Shown here: positions 8,151 to 15,830 of the stretch, one piece after another | Layout of the letters: each line of letters begins with the position of its first letter | Position numbering within the stretch: position 1 is the stretch's first letter | Assembly: GCA_001899255.1 (NCBI GenBank) | Contig: MKVX01000006.1 | Span: 62,001-126,000 of the forward strand | Direction: 5' to 3' | Source: Rhizobiales bacterium 62-47 | GTDB lineage: Bacteria > Pseudomonadota > Alphaproteobacteria > Rhizobiales > Xanthobacteraceae | Length of the DNA stretch: 64,000 nucleotides | The notes under the pieces: generated by a model | The model's input: only the letters and a program-made list of their open reading frames with translations | Databases searched by the model: none | Told to the model about the DNA's origin: nothing | Translations under genes and position numbers: made by a program

Positions 8151-9398
8151 ATGAACTTCGACGACACCCCGCAGGAAGCCGCGTTCCGCGCCGAGGCCAA
8201 GGCTTGGATCGCAGCGAATGCGCCGAAGCAATACGAAGACGAGTTGCGCAAGAGTTCGCTCGGTCGCCTCGTGCTGTCCGGCGCCAATGTGCTCGACGTC
8301 GCCAAGGCGTGGCAGAAGAAGAAGGCCGACGCCGGCTGGGCTTGCCTGCATTGGCCGAAGGAGTATGGCGGGCGCGGGTCGTCGCCCATCGAGCGCGTCA
8401 TCTGGCAGCAGGAAGAGGGCGAGTTCGGCAAGCTGAGCCGCGTGTTCATCATCGGTCACGGCATGTGCGGGCCGACCATGATGGCCTATGCCAGCGAGGA
8501 GCAGAAGCGCCACTATCTGCCGCCGCTGGCCTCCGGCGAAAACATCTGGTGCCAGTTGTTCTCCGAACCGGCGGGCGGCTCCGACGTCGCCGGGTTGCGC
8601 ACGCGCGCCGAGCGCGACGGCGACGACTGGATCGTCAACGGCCAGAAGATCTGGACCTCCGGCGCGCATTATTCCGATTACGGCATTCTTATCACGCGCA
8701 CCGATCCCACTGTGCCCAAGCACAAGGGGCTGACCATGTTCTTCCTCGACATGAAGAGCAAGGGCGTCGAGATCAAGCCGATCAAGCAGGCCAACGGCCA
8801 GTCGGAATTCAACGAGGTGTATTTCACCGACGTGCGGATTCCGGACAGCCAGCGGCTCGGCAAGGTCGACGACGGCTGGAACGTCTCGCTGACCACGCTG
8901 ATGAACGAACGCATGTCGATCGGCGCGAGCGTCGCCACCGGCTTCCCCGAACTGTTCGACTATTGCAGCAACCTGATGCTCGACGATGGCCTGGCCATCG
9001 ACGACCGCGCCGTGCGTGCGAAGCTTGCCAACTGGGCGGTGCGCGCCAGCGGCTTGAAATACACCGCGTTCCGGTCGATCTCGGCGCTGTCGCGCGGCGA
9101 ACGGCCGGGACCGGAGAATTCCATCGGCAAGCTGGTGGCAGGGTCGATGATTCAGGAGGTCGCGACCTATGCGCTCGATCTGCAGGGCGCGGCCGGCGTT
9201 GTCAGCGATCCGGCGCAGGCGGAGATCGAGGGCAAATTCCAGGCGATGCTGCTGCGCTCGCCGGCGACGCGCGTCGAAGGCGGCACCGACGAAATTCTGC
9301 GCAATATCATCGCCGAGCGCGTGCTGGGTCTGCCCGGCGATATCCGCGTCGACAAGGATGTGCCGTTCAACAAGATCCCGACCAAGGGGCGGGGGTGA
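8151..9398 (+). CDS. Acyl-CoA dehydrogenase, first copy of a tandem pair
   Basis: A 415-residue acyl-CoA dehydrogenase. It has the FAD/substrate segment QLFSEPAGGSDVAGL, the middle-domain NGQKIWTSGAHYSDY and the C-terminal GGTDEILRNIIAERVLGLP. The position of the catalytic Glu of medium-chain dehydrogenase (YEGT) is glycine (EGGT), as in many bacterial long-type enzymes that place the base elsewhere. It is strikingly similar to the next gene, beginning with the same MNFDDTPQEAAFRA, so the pair arose by duplication. ETF is the expected electron acceptor. Confidence 0.93.
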   Translation: MNFDDTPQEAAFRAEAKAWIAANAPKQYEDELRKSSLGRLVLSGANVLDVAKAWQKKKADAGWACLHWPKEYGGRGSSPIERVIWQQEEGEFGKLSRVFIIGHGMCGPTMMAYASEEQKRHYLPPLASGENIWCQLFSEPAGGSDVAGLRTRAERDGDDWIVNGQKIWTSGAHYSDYGILITRTDPTVPKHKGLTMFFLDMKSKGVEIKPIKQANGQSEFNEVYFTDVRIPDSQRLGKVDDGWNVSLTTLMNERMSIGASVATGFPELFDYCSNLMLDDGLAIDDRAVRAKLANWAVRASGLKYTAFRSISALSRGERPGPENSIGKLVAGSMIQEVATYALDLQGAAGVVSDPAQAEIEGKFQAMLLRSPATRVEGGTDEILRNIIAERVLGLPGDIRVDKDVPFNKIPTKGRG

Positions 9399-9406
9399 CT
9401 TTTTTA

Positions 9407-9427
9407 CTTCCCCCTTGCAGGGGGAGG
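9407..9427. repeat. Short hairpin related to repeat R1
   Basis: CTTCCCCC and GGGGGAGG flank a short TTGCA loop in the 49-bp gap between the tandem dehydrogenase genes. It could pause or partly terminate transcription. Confidence 0.45.
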
Positions 9428-9447
9428 GAGACAGTGGAGGACTTACC

Positions 9448-10692
9448 ATGAACTTCGACGATACCCCGCAGGAAGCCGCGTTTCGCGCGCAGGCGCGCAA
9501 GTGGGTCGATGCCAACGCGCCGAAGCAATTCGAGGCGGAGCTGTCGAAGGCCTCGCTCGGCCGCATCAGGCTGCAGTCGGGCGACATGGTCGAAGTCGGC
9601 AAGGCCTGGCAGAAGAAGAAGGCGGACGGCGGCTGGGCCTGCCTGCATTGGCCGAAGCAATATGGCGGCCGCGGCGCGACGCCGATCGAGCGCGTCATCT
9701 GGCAACAGGAAGAGGGCATCTACGGCAAGCTGACGCAGCCATTCCAGATCGGCGAGGGTATGTGCGGCCCCACCATGATGGCCTATGCCAGCGAAGAACA
9801 GAAGCAGCGCTATCTGCCGAAGATCGCATCCGGCGAGGAGATCTGGTGCCAGTTGTTCTCCGAACCGTCCGCCGGTTCGGATGTCGCAGGGCTGCGCACC
9901 CGCGCCGAACGCGACGGCGACGACTGGATCGTCAACGGCCAGAAGATCTGGACCTCCGGCGCGCACTACTCGGATTTCGGCCTGCTCATCACCCGCACCG
10001 ATCCCAACGTGCCGAAGCACAAGGGTCTCACCATGTTCTTCCTCGACATGAAGAGCCCCGGCGTCGAGGTGAAGCCGATCAAGCAGGCCAACGGCATGCA
10101 GGAATTCAACGAGGTGTTCTTCACCAACGTGCGGATTCCCGACAGTCAGCGGCTCGGCAATGTTGGCGATGGCTGGAACGTCTCGCTGACGACGCTGATG
10201 AACGAGCGCATGTCGATCGGCTCGCGGCTGGCGACGGGCTTCCCGGAAATCTTCGCGTTCTGCAGCGGCCTGATGACCGATGACGGTCCGGCGCTCGACG
10301 ATCGCGCCGTGCGCTCGAAACTCGCCAACTGGGCGGTGAAGGCCAGCGGACTGAAATACACCAACTATCGTTCGCTGTCGGCGCTGTCGCGCGGCGAGCG
10401 GCCGGGCCCGGAGAATTCCATCGGCAAGCTGGTGACCGGCACGATGATGCAGGACATCGCGTCCTATGCGCTCGATCTCGAAGGTGCGGCCGGCGTGCTG
10501 ACCGATCCCGCGACGGCGGACGCGGCCGGGCAATTCCAGGCCATGCTGCTGAGTTCGCCGTCGGTGCGGATCGCCGGCGGCACCGACGAGGTGCTGCGCA
10601 ACATCATCGCCGAGCGCGTGCTCGGCTTGCCGGGCGATATCCGCGTCGATAAGGACGTGCCGTTCAACAAGATCCCCGCCAAGGGGCGTTAA
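9448..10692 (+). CDS. Acyl-CoA dehydrogenase, second copy of a tandem pair
   Basis: A 414-residue paralogue of the preceding dehydrogenase, with the same domain order and nearly the same motifs: QLFSEPSAGSDVAGL, NGQKIWTSGAHYSDF and GGTDEVLRNIIAERVLGLP. Differences cluster in the N-terminal helices (residues 20-60) and in short stretches around the acyl-binding region, suggesting split substrate range or a hetero-oligomer. I place the start at ATG 9448, after GGAGGACTTACC, because the upstream extension runs through the end of the previous gene. The last residues (VDKDVPFNKIPAKGR) also mirror the first copy. Confidence 0.93.
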   Translation: MNFDDTPQEAAFRAQARKWVDANAPKQFEAELSKASLGRIRLQSGDMVEVGKAWQKKKADGGWACLHWPKQYGGRGATPIERVIWQQEEGIYGKLTQPFQIGEGMCGPTMMAYASEEQKQRYLPKIASGEEIWCQLFSEPSAGSDVAGLRTRAERDGDDWIVNGQKIWTSGAHYSDFGLLITRTDPNVPKHKGLTMFFLDMKSPGVEVKPIKQANGMQEFNEVFFTNVRIPDSQRLGNVGDGWNVSLTTLMNERMSIGSRLATGFPEIFAFCSGLMTDDGPALDDRAVRSKLANWAVKASGLKYTNYRSLSALSRGERPGPENSIGKLVTGTMMQDIASYALDLEGAAGVLTDPATADAAGQFQAMLLSSPSVRIAGGTDEVLRNIIAERVLGLPGDIRVDKDVPFNKIPAKGR

Positions 10693-10703
10693 GGAGTGCA
10701 AGC

Positions 10704-10794
10704 CTCATCCTGAGGAGCGGCGCTTTTGGCCGCGTCTCGAAGGATGAGGTGGCCTCATGGTTCGAGACGGCGTAAACGCCTCCTCACCATGAGG
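10704..10794. repeat. Intergenic palindromic repeat, family R3
   Basis: CTCATCCTGAGGAGCGGC and the CTCCTCACCATGAGG end flank GTCTCGAAGGATGAGG. It fills the gap between the second dehydrogenase and the nitroreductase and contains spurious upstream start codons in the nitroreductase frame. Confidence 0.75.
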
Positions 10795-10812
10795 AATAAA
10801 GGATCGATCGGG

Positions 10813-11523
10813 ATGACAAGCAACAAGATGACCCAGATTGACGAAACGCGCATCGCTGTCGTCGAGGAGCTGCTCAACGAGCGTTTCTCCTGCCGCGCCT
10901 TCAGGCCCGATCCGGTGCCGCGCCCGATCATCGAGCGCGTGCTCAATGCGGCGCAGCGCACCGCGTCGTGGTGCAACAGCCAGCCGTGGCAGGTGGTGAT
11001 CGTCAGCGGCGCGGAGAAGGAACGTTTTCGCGAGTTGATGTACAGCACAGCCGCCAACGCCAACGGCGCGCATCACGGCGATTTCCCGTTCCCGCGCGAA
11101 TATCGCGGCGTCTATCTCGAGCGCCGTCGCGAAAGCGGCTTCCAGCTTTACAACACGCTTGGCATCGCGCGCGGCGACCGCGCCGCCTATGCCAAGCAGG
11201 CGCTGGAGAATTTCAACTTCTTCGGCGCGCCGCACGTCGCGGTGATCCATACCGACGAGGCGCTCGGTGTTTACGGCGCGATCGATTGCGGCGGCTATGT
11301 CAGCAATTTCATGCTGGCAGCGCAGGCGCTTGGCCTGTCGACCGTGCCGCAGGCTGCGCTGGCGTTTCATTCCGATGTCATCCGCAAGCAGTTCGGGCTC
11401 GGTGACGACCGTCGCGTGGTGTGCGGCATCTCGTTCGGCTACGGCGACGTGGAGAACAAGGTCAATAGCTACCGGACCTCGCGCGCCGGCCTTGCTGAGA
11501 CGGTCACGTTCGTCGGCGAGTGA
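10813..11523 (+). CDS. Nitroreductase family flavoprotein
   Basis: A 236-residue nitroreductase-fold protein (FMN, NAD(P)H-dependent). The N-terminal RFSCRAFRPDPVPRP and ASWCNSQPWQ segments form the usual FMN-binding region, and GIDCGG-like and GISFGYGD segments lie in the C-terminal half. I prefer ATG 10813, just downstream of repeat R3; ATG 10828 (MTQIDETR) is possible. As the last gene on this strand of the acyl-CoA cluster it may reduce or oxidise a ring or enone intermediate rather than a nitro compound, but the substrate cannot be told. Confidence 0.88.
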   Translation: MTSNKMTQIDETRIAVVEELLNERFSCRAFRPDPVPRPIIERVLNAAQRTASWCNSQPWQVVIVSGAEKERFRELMYSTAANANGAHHGDFPFPREYRGVYLERRRESGFQLYNTLGIARGDRAAYAKQALENFNFFGAPHVAVIHTDEALGVYGAIDCGGYVSNFMLAAQALGLSTVPQAALAFHSDVIRKQFGLGDDRRVVCGISFGYGDVENKVNSYRTSRAGLAETVTFVGE

Positions 11524-11620
11524 AGCAATGCGCTCGGGATTCTGCTGAAGCCGCTCCGTCATTGCGCGCGTGGCGAAGCAGCGCGCGTCCTCGCGTGTTG
11601 GAGCGGAGACAGCGGCGTCT

Positions 11621-12406
11621 TCAAAACCGAGGCGGACGCTTTTCGGCAAAGGCGGCGACGCCTTCCTTGATTTCGTCCCCGCGCATGCTGTCGCGATGCC
11701 GCTGCTCGGCGGCGGCTTCGTCGAACTTGTCGCGGGCGATTTCGTTGATGGCGCGTTTCATGCCGCGCATCGCCAGCGGCGCGTTGTTGGCCAGCGTCGT
11801 CGCCAGCGCGTCGACCTCGGCGTCGAGCCGCTCCATCGGCACCATGGTCGTGAGATAGCCGATGCGCAGCATCTCGGCGGCGTCGATCTTCTGCGCGGTG
11901 AGGAATAGCTGCTTCGCGGCGTTGACGCCGAGCCGCGAGACGTAGCGGGCGATGCCGCTCTTGTAATAATGCAGCCCCAGCCGCGCCGCCGGCATGAACA
12001 TCTCGCAGCTATCGACGCCGACGCGGAAATCGCAGGCCAGCGCCAGATCGGTCGAGCCGCCATAGACGCCGCCGTTGAGCCGGCAGATGGTCGGCACCGG
12101 CAGGTCCTCGAGCCGGTTGGCGATGGCCTCGAACGCCGAGCCGGCGCTTGGCTCGCTCGTATCGCTTTTGGTTCGTTCGGCGATGGTGCCGAGATCGAAG
12201 CCGGCGCTGAAGGCGCGGCCGGTGCCGGTGAGCACAAGTACGCGAATGCGGGGATCCGCCTCGATCTGGTCGAACAATTGCAACAGGCGGTCAAGGTCGG
12301 AGCTTTGCAGCCGGTTCAGCAGCCGTGGCCGGTTGAGGCGGATGGTGGCACGGGCGCCGTCGATGGTGAGCAGCGGTTCGGATGCCGCATCGGCGGTCTC
12401 GGTCAT
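11621..12406 (-). CDS. Enoyl-CoA hydratase/isomerase family protein
   Basis: A 261-residue crotonase-fold protein, convergent with the nitroreductase. Oxyanion segments are AFSAGFDLGT and GGVYGGSTDLALACD. The first classical Glu position reads Asp (GGSTDLA instead of GGGCELA), and the second-Glu region (PAARLGLHYYKSGIARYVS) lacks the PEI.LG motif, so ordinary hydratase chemistry is uncertain. ATG 12406 (MTETADAA) is preferred; ATG 12421 would add five residues. It is a third type of crotonase in the window, different from those at 3857 and 23222. Confidence 0.86.
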   Translation of the reverse strand: MTETADAASEPLLTIDGARATIRLNRPRLLNRLQSSDLDRLLQLFDQIEADPRIRVLVLTGTGRAFSAGFDLGTIAERTKSDTSEPSAGSAFEAIANRLEDLPVPTICRLNGGVYGGSTDLALACDFRVGVDSCEMFMPAARLGLHYYKSGIARYVSRLGVNAAKQLFLTAQKIDAAEMLRIGYLTTMVPMERLDAEVDALATTLANNAPLAMRGMKRAINEIARDKFDEAAAEQRHRDSMRGDEIKEGVAAFAEKRPPRF

Positions 12407-12527
12407 GGTGGTCTCCATCAATGGCGCGGTCGGGGCAGTCGCCGCTTACAGAGCGCTGCGTGCAATTGCAATACGGCCAAGGCAACGGCGGCGGGACGCC
12501 GCCCGGCCGCGACCGCCGGGCGAATGT

Positions 12528-12557
12528 TTGCCCGGCCATCGGACTCTGGCGTACAAT
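12528..12557 (+). promoter_or_regulatory. Candidate sigma-70 promoter for the cNMP-binding membrane protein
   Basis: TTGCCC and TACAAT are separated by 18 bp in the 274-bp gap between the divergent crotonase gene (start 12406) and the membrane-protein gene (12681). The rest of this gap shows no other feature I can support. Confidence 0.3.
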
Positions 12558-12680
12558 TTGCGTAGCGGTCACGTATATTGTTGCGTGGCAGGTCCGGCGG
12601 CGCGGCAGGTTGTTCGACGCGACGTCGCGGCACGACGTCTTGGCACCAAGCTCATTTTCTCTGGCAACGGGTCGGCTCCC

Positions 12681-13349
12681 ATGGATGTTTCCCATCTTGC
12701 ACAGACCTTCGGCGGCCTGTTCGCGTCGATCTTCGTCGTCGCCACCTACACCATGACGACGATGATCCCGCTGCGGGTGTTCGGCATCCTCACCAACGTC
12801 ACGCTGATCGCGTTTGCCATTCCCACGCATCATTATCCGACGCTGGTGTTGCACGGACTGCTGCTGCCGCTCAACGTTTACCGGTTGCATCAGATGCTGC
12901 AACTGGTGCGCGACGTGAAGAAATCGGTGAACAGCGACCTGTCGATGGACTGGCTGAAGCCGTTCATGACCGAGCGCAAGTGCAATACCGACGATGTGCT
13001 GTTCTACAAGGGCGAGAAGGCCGAGGAGATGTTCTACATCGTCAGCGGCCGCTATCGTCTGGTGGAATCGGGCATCGATTTGCCGGTCGGCGCGCTTGTC
13101 GGCGAACTCGGCATGTTGTCGCCATCGAATGTGCGGACGCAGACGCTGGAATGCGTTGAGGCCGGCGTGGTGCTGAGCGTGACCTACAGTCAGGTCGAGC
13201 AGCTCTACGTGCAGAATCCGGAATTCGGTTTCTATTTCCTCAAGCTGGCGAGCGCGCGGCTGTTCGAGAATATCGGCAAGCTCGAGGACAAGCTGGCGGA
13301 ATACGCGCAGCCGCAGGTGGCGATGCCGCCGGGGCCGGCGCGCGCATGA
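12681..13349 (+). CDS. Membrane protein with C-terminal cyclic-nucleotide-binding domain (Popeye-like layout)
   Basis: A 222-residue protein. Three hydrophobic segments (about residues 9-30, 31-48 and 52-72) are followed by a cNMP-binding-like beta barrel (about 90-205) with FYKGEKAEEMFYIVSGRY and a phosphate-cassette-like GELGMLSPSNVRT (Gly141, Glu142, Arg152). No helix-turn-helix follows, so it is not a Crp-type regulator. Three membrane helices plus one cNMP domain is the layout of Popeye-domain proteins. The C-terminal tail is Ala/Pro-rich. I start at ATG 12681 because upstream codons read through the promoter gap. The 13369 gene follows 19 bp later, probably in the same operon. Ligand unknown. 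Confidence 0.8.
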   Translation: MDVSHLAQTFGGLFASIFVVATYTMTTMIPLRVFGILTNVTLIAFAIPTHHYPTLVLHGLLLPLNVYRLHQMLQLVRDVKKSVNSDLSMDWLKPFMTERKCNTDDVLFYKGEKAEEMFYIVSGRYRLVESGIDLPVGALVGELGMLSPSNVRTQTLECVEAGVVLSVTYSQVEQLYVQNPEFGFYFLKLASARLFENIGKLEDKLAEYAQPQVAMPPGPARA

Positions 13350-13368
13350 CCGCGAGGGGAGCGCCAAG

Positions 13369-14217
13369 GTGAAGGGCGTCGTTGCCTCGTTCCGGTTTCT
13401 GCTGTCCGATGTCATCGGCGCAGACGACAGTGCGCCTCCGGAGTTGCCGGAGCATTTGCCGTCGTCGGTGGTGCCGGTGGCAGGCGCCGCGGTGGACCGG
13501 CTGATCGATTTCCAGGGGCCCGGCTACGCCCAGCTCTATGTCGATCGCTTGCGGCGCTTCACGCGGCGGCGCGATGTCGGCGAGGCTTTGCTCTTCGATG
13601 TCACCGGGCTGATGGCGCAGCGCATGTGTTATGACGATCCGATCTGGCGCGCACAGCAGGTCATCGGCGGCACCGCGCGGCAATCGTCGTCCGGCGATAC
13701 GGCGGTGATGACGTTCCGGCTCGAGGATGTGCTGGCGTCGATGCCGGCGCAGATTTTCCAGATCCCCATCGTCGGCATCAACTGGGCGGAGTGGTGTCAT
13801 CGCGACAAGCCGCTGCGCTTCGATCCGGCGACACCAAGCGGGTACGCTCGCCTGAAAATGCTCGCCGGATTGCAGCGCTGGCGGCCGTTCTCGCAGCGTT
13901 ACGCCGCCGAGCGGGCATGGGTCGAGCGGTGGTTGCACATGATCGACCGTTGTCTCGCCAAGCAGCCGCTGGCCGCGCCGGTGGTGGCGCAGACGGCGAC
14001 CATGGTGCAGGGCGATGGCGACAACTACCGGCAAGGCGCCGCCGATTGGCGCTGCATTATCGACGGCCTGGTGAAGCCGGTCTGTGACGGCAGGCTGGCG
14101 TTGCCGGATCTGGCCGAGGCGGTTCAGGAAGCGCGCGCCGCGGCGGCGGCGTCGCCGCGCGACGGGGCTGCCCGCGCGGTGGCGGCGATCCGGGCGCGAG
14201 TGGCTGCCGCCGCATGA
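13369..14217 (+). CDS. Stand-alone domain resembling the C-terminus of indolepyruvate oxidoreductase beta homologues (DUF6537-like)
   Basis: A 282-residue soluble protein starting at GTG 13369 and ending in an Ala-rich helix. By memory it resembles the C-terminal helical domain of indolepyruvate-oxidoreductase beta-type proteins. The matching pattern is YAQLYVDRLRRF, then LMAQRMCYDDPIWRAQQV, RLKMLAGLQRWRPFSQRYA, WVERWL and VQGDGDNYRQG. The N-terminal gamma-like catalytic domain of those proteins is absent, so this is the domain alone and the role is unknown. It follows the cNMP-binding membrane protein directly. The match needs a profile search; without it the protein counts as hypothetical. 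Confidence 0.7.
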   Translation: MKGVVASFRFLLSDVIGADDSAPPELPEHLPSSVVPVAGAAVDRLIDFQGPGYAQLYVDRLRRFTRRRDVGEALLFDVTGLMAQRMCYDDPIWRAQQVIGGTARQSSSGDTAVMTFRLEDVLASMPAQIFQIPIVGINWAEWCHRDKPLRFDPATPSGYARLKMLAGLQRWRPFSQRYAAERAWVERWLHMIDRCLAKQPLAAPVVAQTATMVQGDGDNYRQGAADWRCIIDGLVKPVCDGRLALPDLAEAVQEARAAAAASPRDGAARAVAAIRARVAAAA

Positions 14218-14382
14218 CTGCGCTTGTCCAGTCCCGGGGCCAAACTAATCGGGCTTTGGAAAAGTTGGAAATGCCACTATTCTGGGAACCATGACGCCCG
14301 TTTCTGGATCAACACCATGCTGATTGCCGATACTGCAAGTCTGTCTTCCGATCCTGTTCAGCGCTAAGCGAAGGGCGTCATC

Positions 14383-14787
14383 TTGAGCCTCCCGCAAATG
14401 TCATCATCGGTCGTGGTCGGTGCGCTGGTGGGATGGATGCTATTGCTCACCGTCAAGCACGTCATCGCCGACTTCCTGCTGCAGAACCAGTGGATGGCTT
14501 TCGGCAAGGACAGCAAGACCGGATGGGCGCTGCCGCTATTGGTGCATTGTCTCATCCACGGCGTGCTGACCACGGCAATGGTCGCCGCCATCGCGCCGCG
14601 CTTCTGGTTCATCGGCCCGGTGGATTTCGTCATCCACATCATCATCGATCGCGCCAAGGGTTATTGTGTCGCGACCTTCGATGTGACGCCGGAAAAACAG
14701 TGGTTCTGGTGGCTGATCGGCATCGATCAGGCGCTGCATCATCTCACCGGCTTCGGCCTGTCGATCTTCCTCGCGGCCAACGTCTAG
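14383..14787 (+). CDS. DUF3307 family membrane protein
   Basis: A 134-residue integral membrane protein. The N-terminal helix carries the family's KHVIADFLLQNQWM block, followed by LLVHCLIHG, DFVIHIIIDRAKGY and, at the C-terminus, WWLIGIDQALHHLTGF. These histidine/aspartate-containing helices are typical of DUF3307, a family I know only by sequence; function unknown. TTG 14383 (after GAAGGGCG) or ATG 14398 are both possible starts. The dehalogenase gene follows after only 3 bp, so the two are probably translated from one message. Confidence 0.85.
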   Translation: MSLPQMSSSVVVGALVGWMLLLTVKHVIADFLLQNQWMAFGKDSKTGWALPLLVHCLIHGVLTTAMVAAIAPRFWFIGPVDFVIHIIIDRAKGYCVATFDVTPEKQWFWWLIGIDQALHHLTGFGLSIFLAANV

Positions 14788-14790
14788 CGT

Positions 14791-15672
14791 ATGAGCGACG
14801 CACCTCTCGCCAAATCGGCTGTCGAGGTGCGGGGCCAGCGCATGGCCTATCACGCGCGCGGCGAGGGGGCGCCGGTGCTGTTCCTGCACGGCAACCCGAC
14901 CTCGTCTTACCTCTGGCGCGATGTCATCCCCGAACTGGAAGGACGCGGCCGCCTCATCGCGCCGGATCTGATCGGCATGGGCGATTCCGCCAAGCTGCCG
15001 GATGTCGGCCCCGACACCTATCGTTACACCACGCATCGCGACTTCCTGTGGGCGTTCATCGATGCGGTGATCGGCAAGGACGAATCGGTGGTGCTGGTGG
15101 TGCACGACTGGGGTTCTGCGCTGGGCTTCGACTGGGCCAATCATCACCGCGACCGGGTGCGCGGCATTGCCTATATGGAAGCCATCGTCCGGCCGATTGC
15201 CGGCTGGGAGGAATGGAGCGCGGCGGCGACGCCGGTGTTTCAGGGCTTTCGCTCCGACAAGGGCGAGCAGATGATTCTCGACCGCAACCTGTTCGTCGAG
15301 CGGGTGCTACCGGGGTCGGTGCTGCGTCAACTGTCCGACGCGGAAATGGCGGTATATCGCCAGCCGTTCCTCGCGCGCGAGGATCGCTGGCCGACGTTGA
15401 CCTGGCCGCGGCAGATTCCCATCGCGGGCGAACCCGCCGACGTGGTGCGGATCGTTGCGGATTACGCGCAATGGATGGCGGCCAACGATGTGCCGAAGCT
15501 GTTCGTCAACGCCGAGCCGGGCGCGATCCTGATCGGCGCGCTGCGCGATTTCTGCCGGAGCTGGCGCAACCAGACCGAAGTCACGGTCAAGGGGTCGCAC
15601 TTCATCCAGGAGGATTCCGGCGCGGCGATCGGTCAGGCGATCGCCGGCTGGATGACGGCCAACTCCCTTTAA
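14791..15672 (+). CDS. Haloalkane dehalogenase, LinB-like (subfamily II)
   Basis: A 293-residue alpha/beta hydrolase that replaces a halogen on an alkyl carbon with a hydroxyl. All five residues of the HLD-II catalytic set are visible: Asn35 ([10 protein letters not shown]), nucleophile Asp106 and Trp107 ([14 protein letters not shown]), Glu130 (AYMEAI) and His270 (GSHFIQED). The stretches [28 protein letters not shown] and PADVV.I closely recall LinB of sphingomonads as I remember it. There is no signal peptide, so it is cytoplasmic. It overlaps no haloacid genes, and its natural halogenated substrate is unknown. Confidence 0.93.
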   Translation: MSDAPLAKSAVEVRGQRMAYHARGEGAPVLFLHGNPTSSYLWRDVIPELEGRGRLIAPDLIGMGDSAKLPDVGPDTYRYTTHRDFLWAFIDAVIGKDESVVLVVHDWGSALGFDWANHHRDRVRGIAYMEAIVRPIAGWEEWSAAATPVFQGFRSDKGEQMILDRNLFVERVLPGSVLRQLSDAEMAVYRQPFLAREDRWPTLTWPRQIPIAGEPADVVRIVADYAQWMAANDVPKLFVNAEPGAILIGALRDFCRSWRNQTEVTVKGSHFIQEDSGAAIGQAIAGWMTANSL

Positions 15673-15744
15673 TCCTGCCATCTGATTCGCAGGGAACCGC
15701 GATTCCGATTCGCGGCGGCGGTGCAAGTCGTGCGTTGATGCGTT

Positions 15745-15770
15745 GTTAACCGTGGTTAACCAATCGTTAG
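15745..15770. promoter_or_regulatory. Palindrome with CtrA-like site upstream of the 15831 gene
   Basis: GTTAACCGTGGTTAAC (15745-15760) is a perfect inverted repeat with a 2-bp centre. It runs directly into TTAA-N7-TTAG (15756-15770), one base off the alphaproteobacterial CtrA box TTAA-N7-TTAA. It lies 61 bp before the start of the small gene downstream. Regulatory meaning is inferred. Confidence 0.35.
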
Positions 15771-15830
15771 GAATTTGCGGAGCATCTTGCCCATCGGGGG
15801 ACAATATTCGTCGATCAAGGGATTATTGCC

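Noticed and set aside
10726-10812. Longer N-terminus for the nitroreductase
   Set aside because: The extra codons lie in repeat R3 and are Arg-rich without family similarity.
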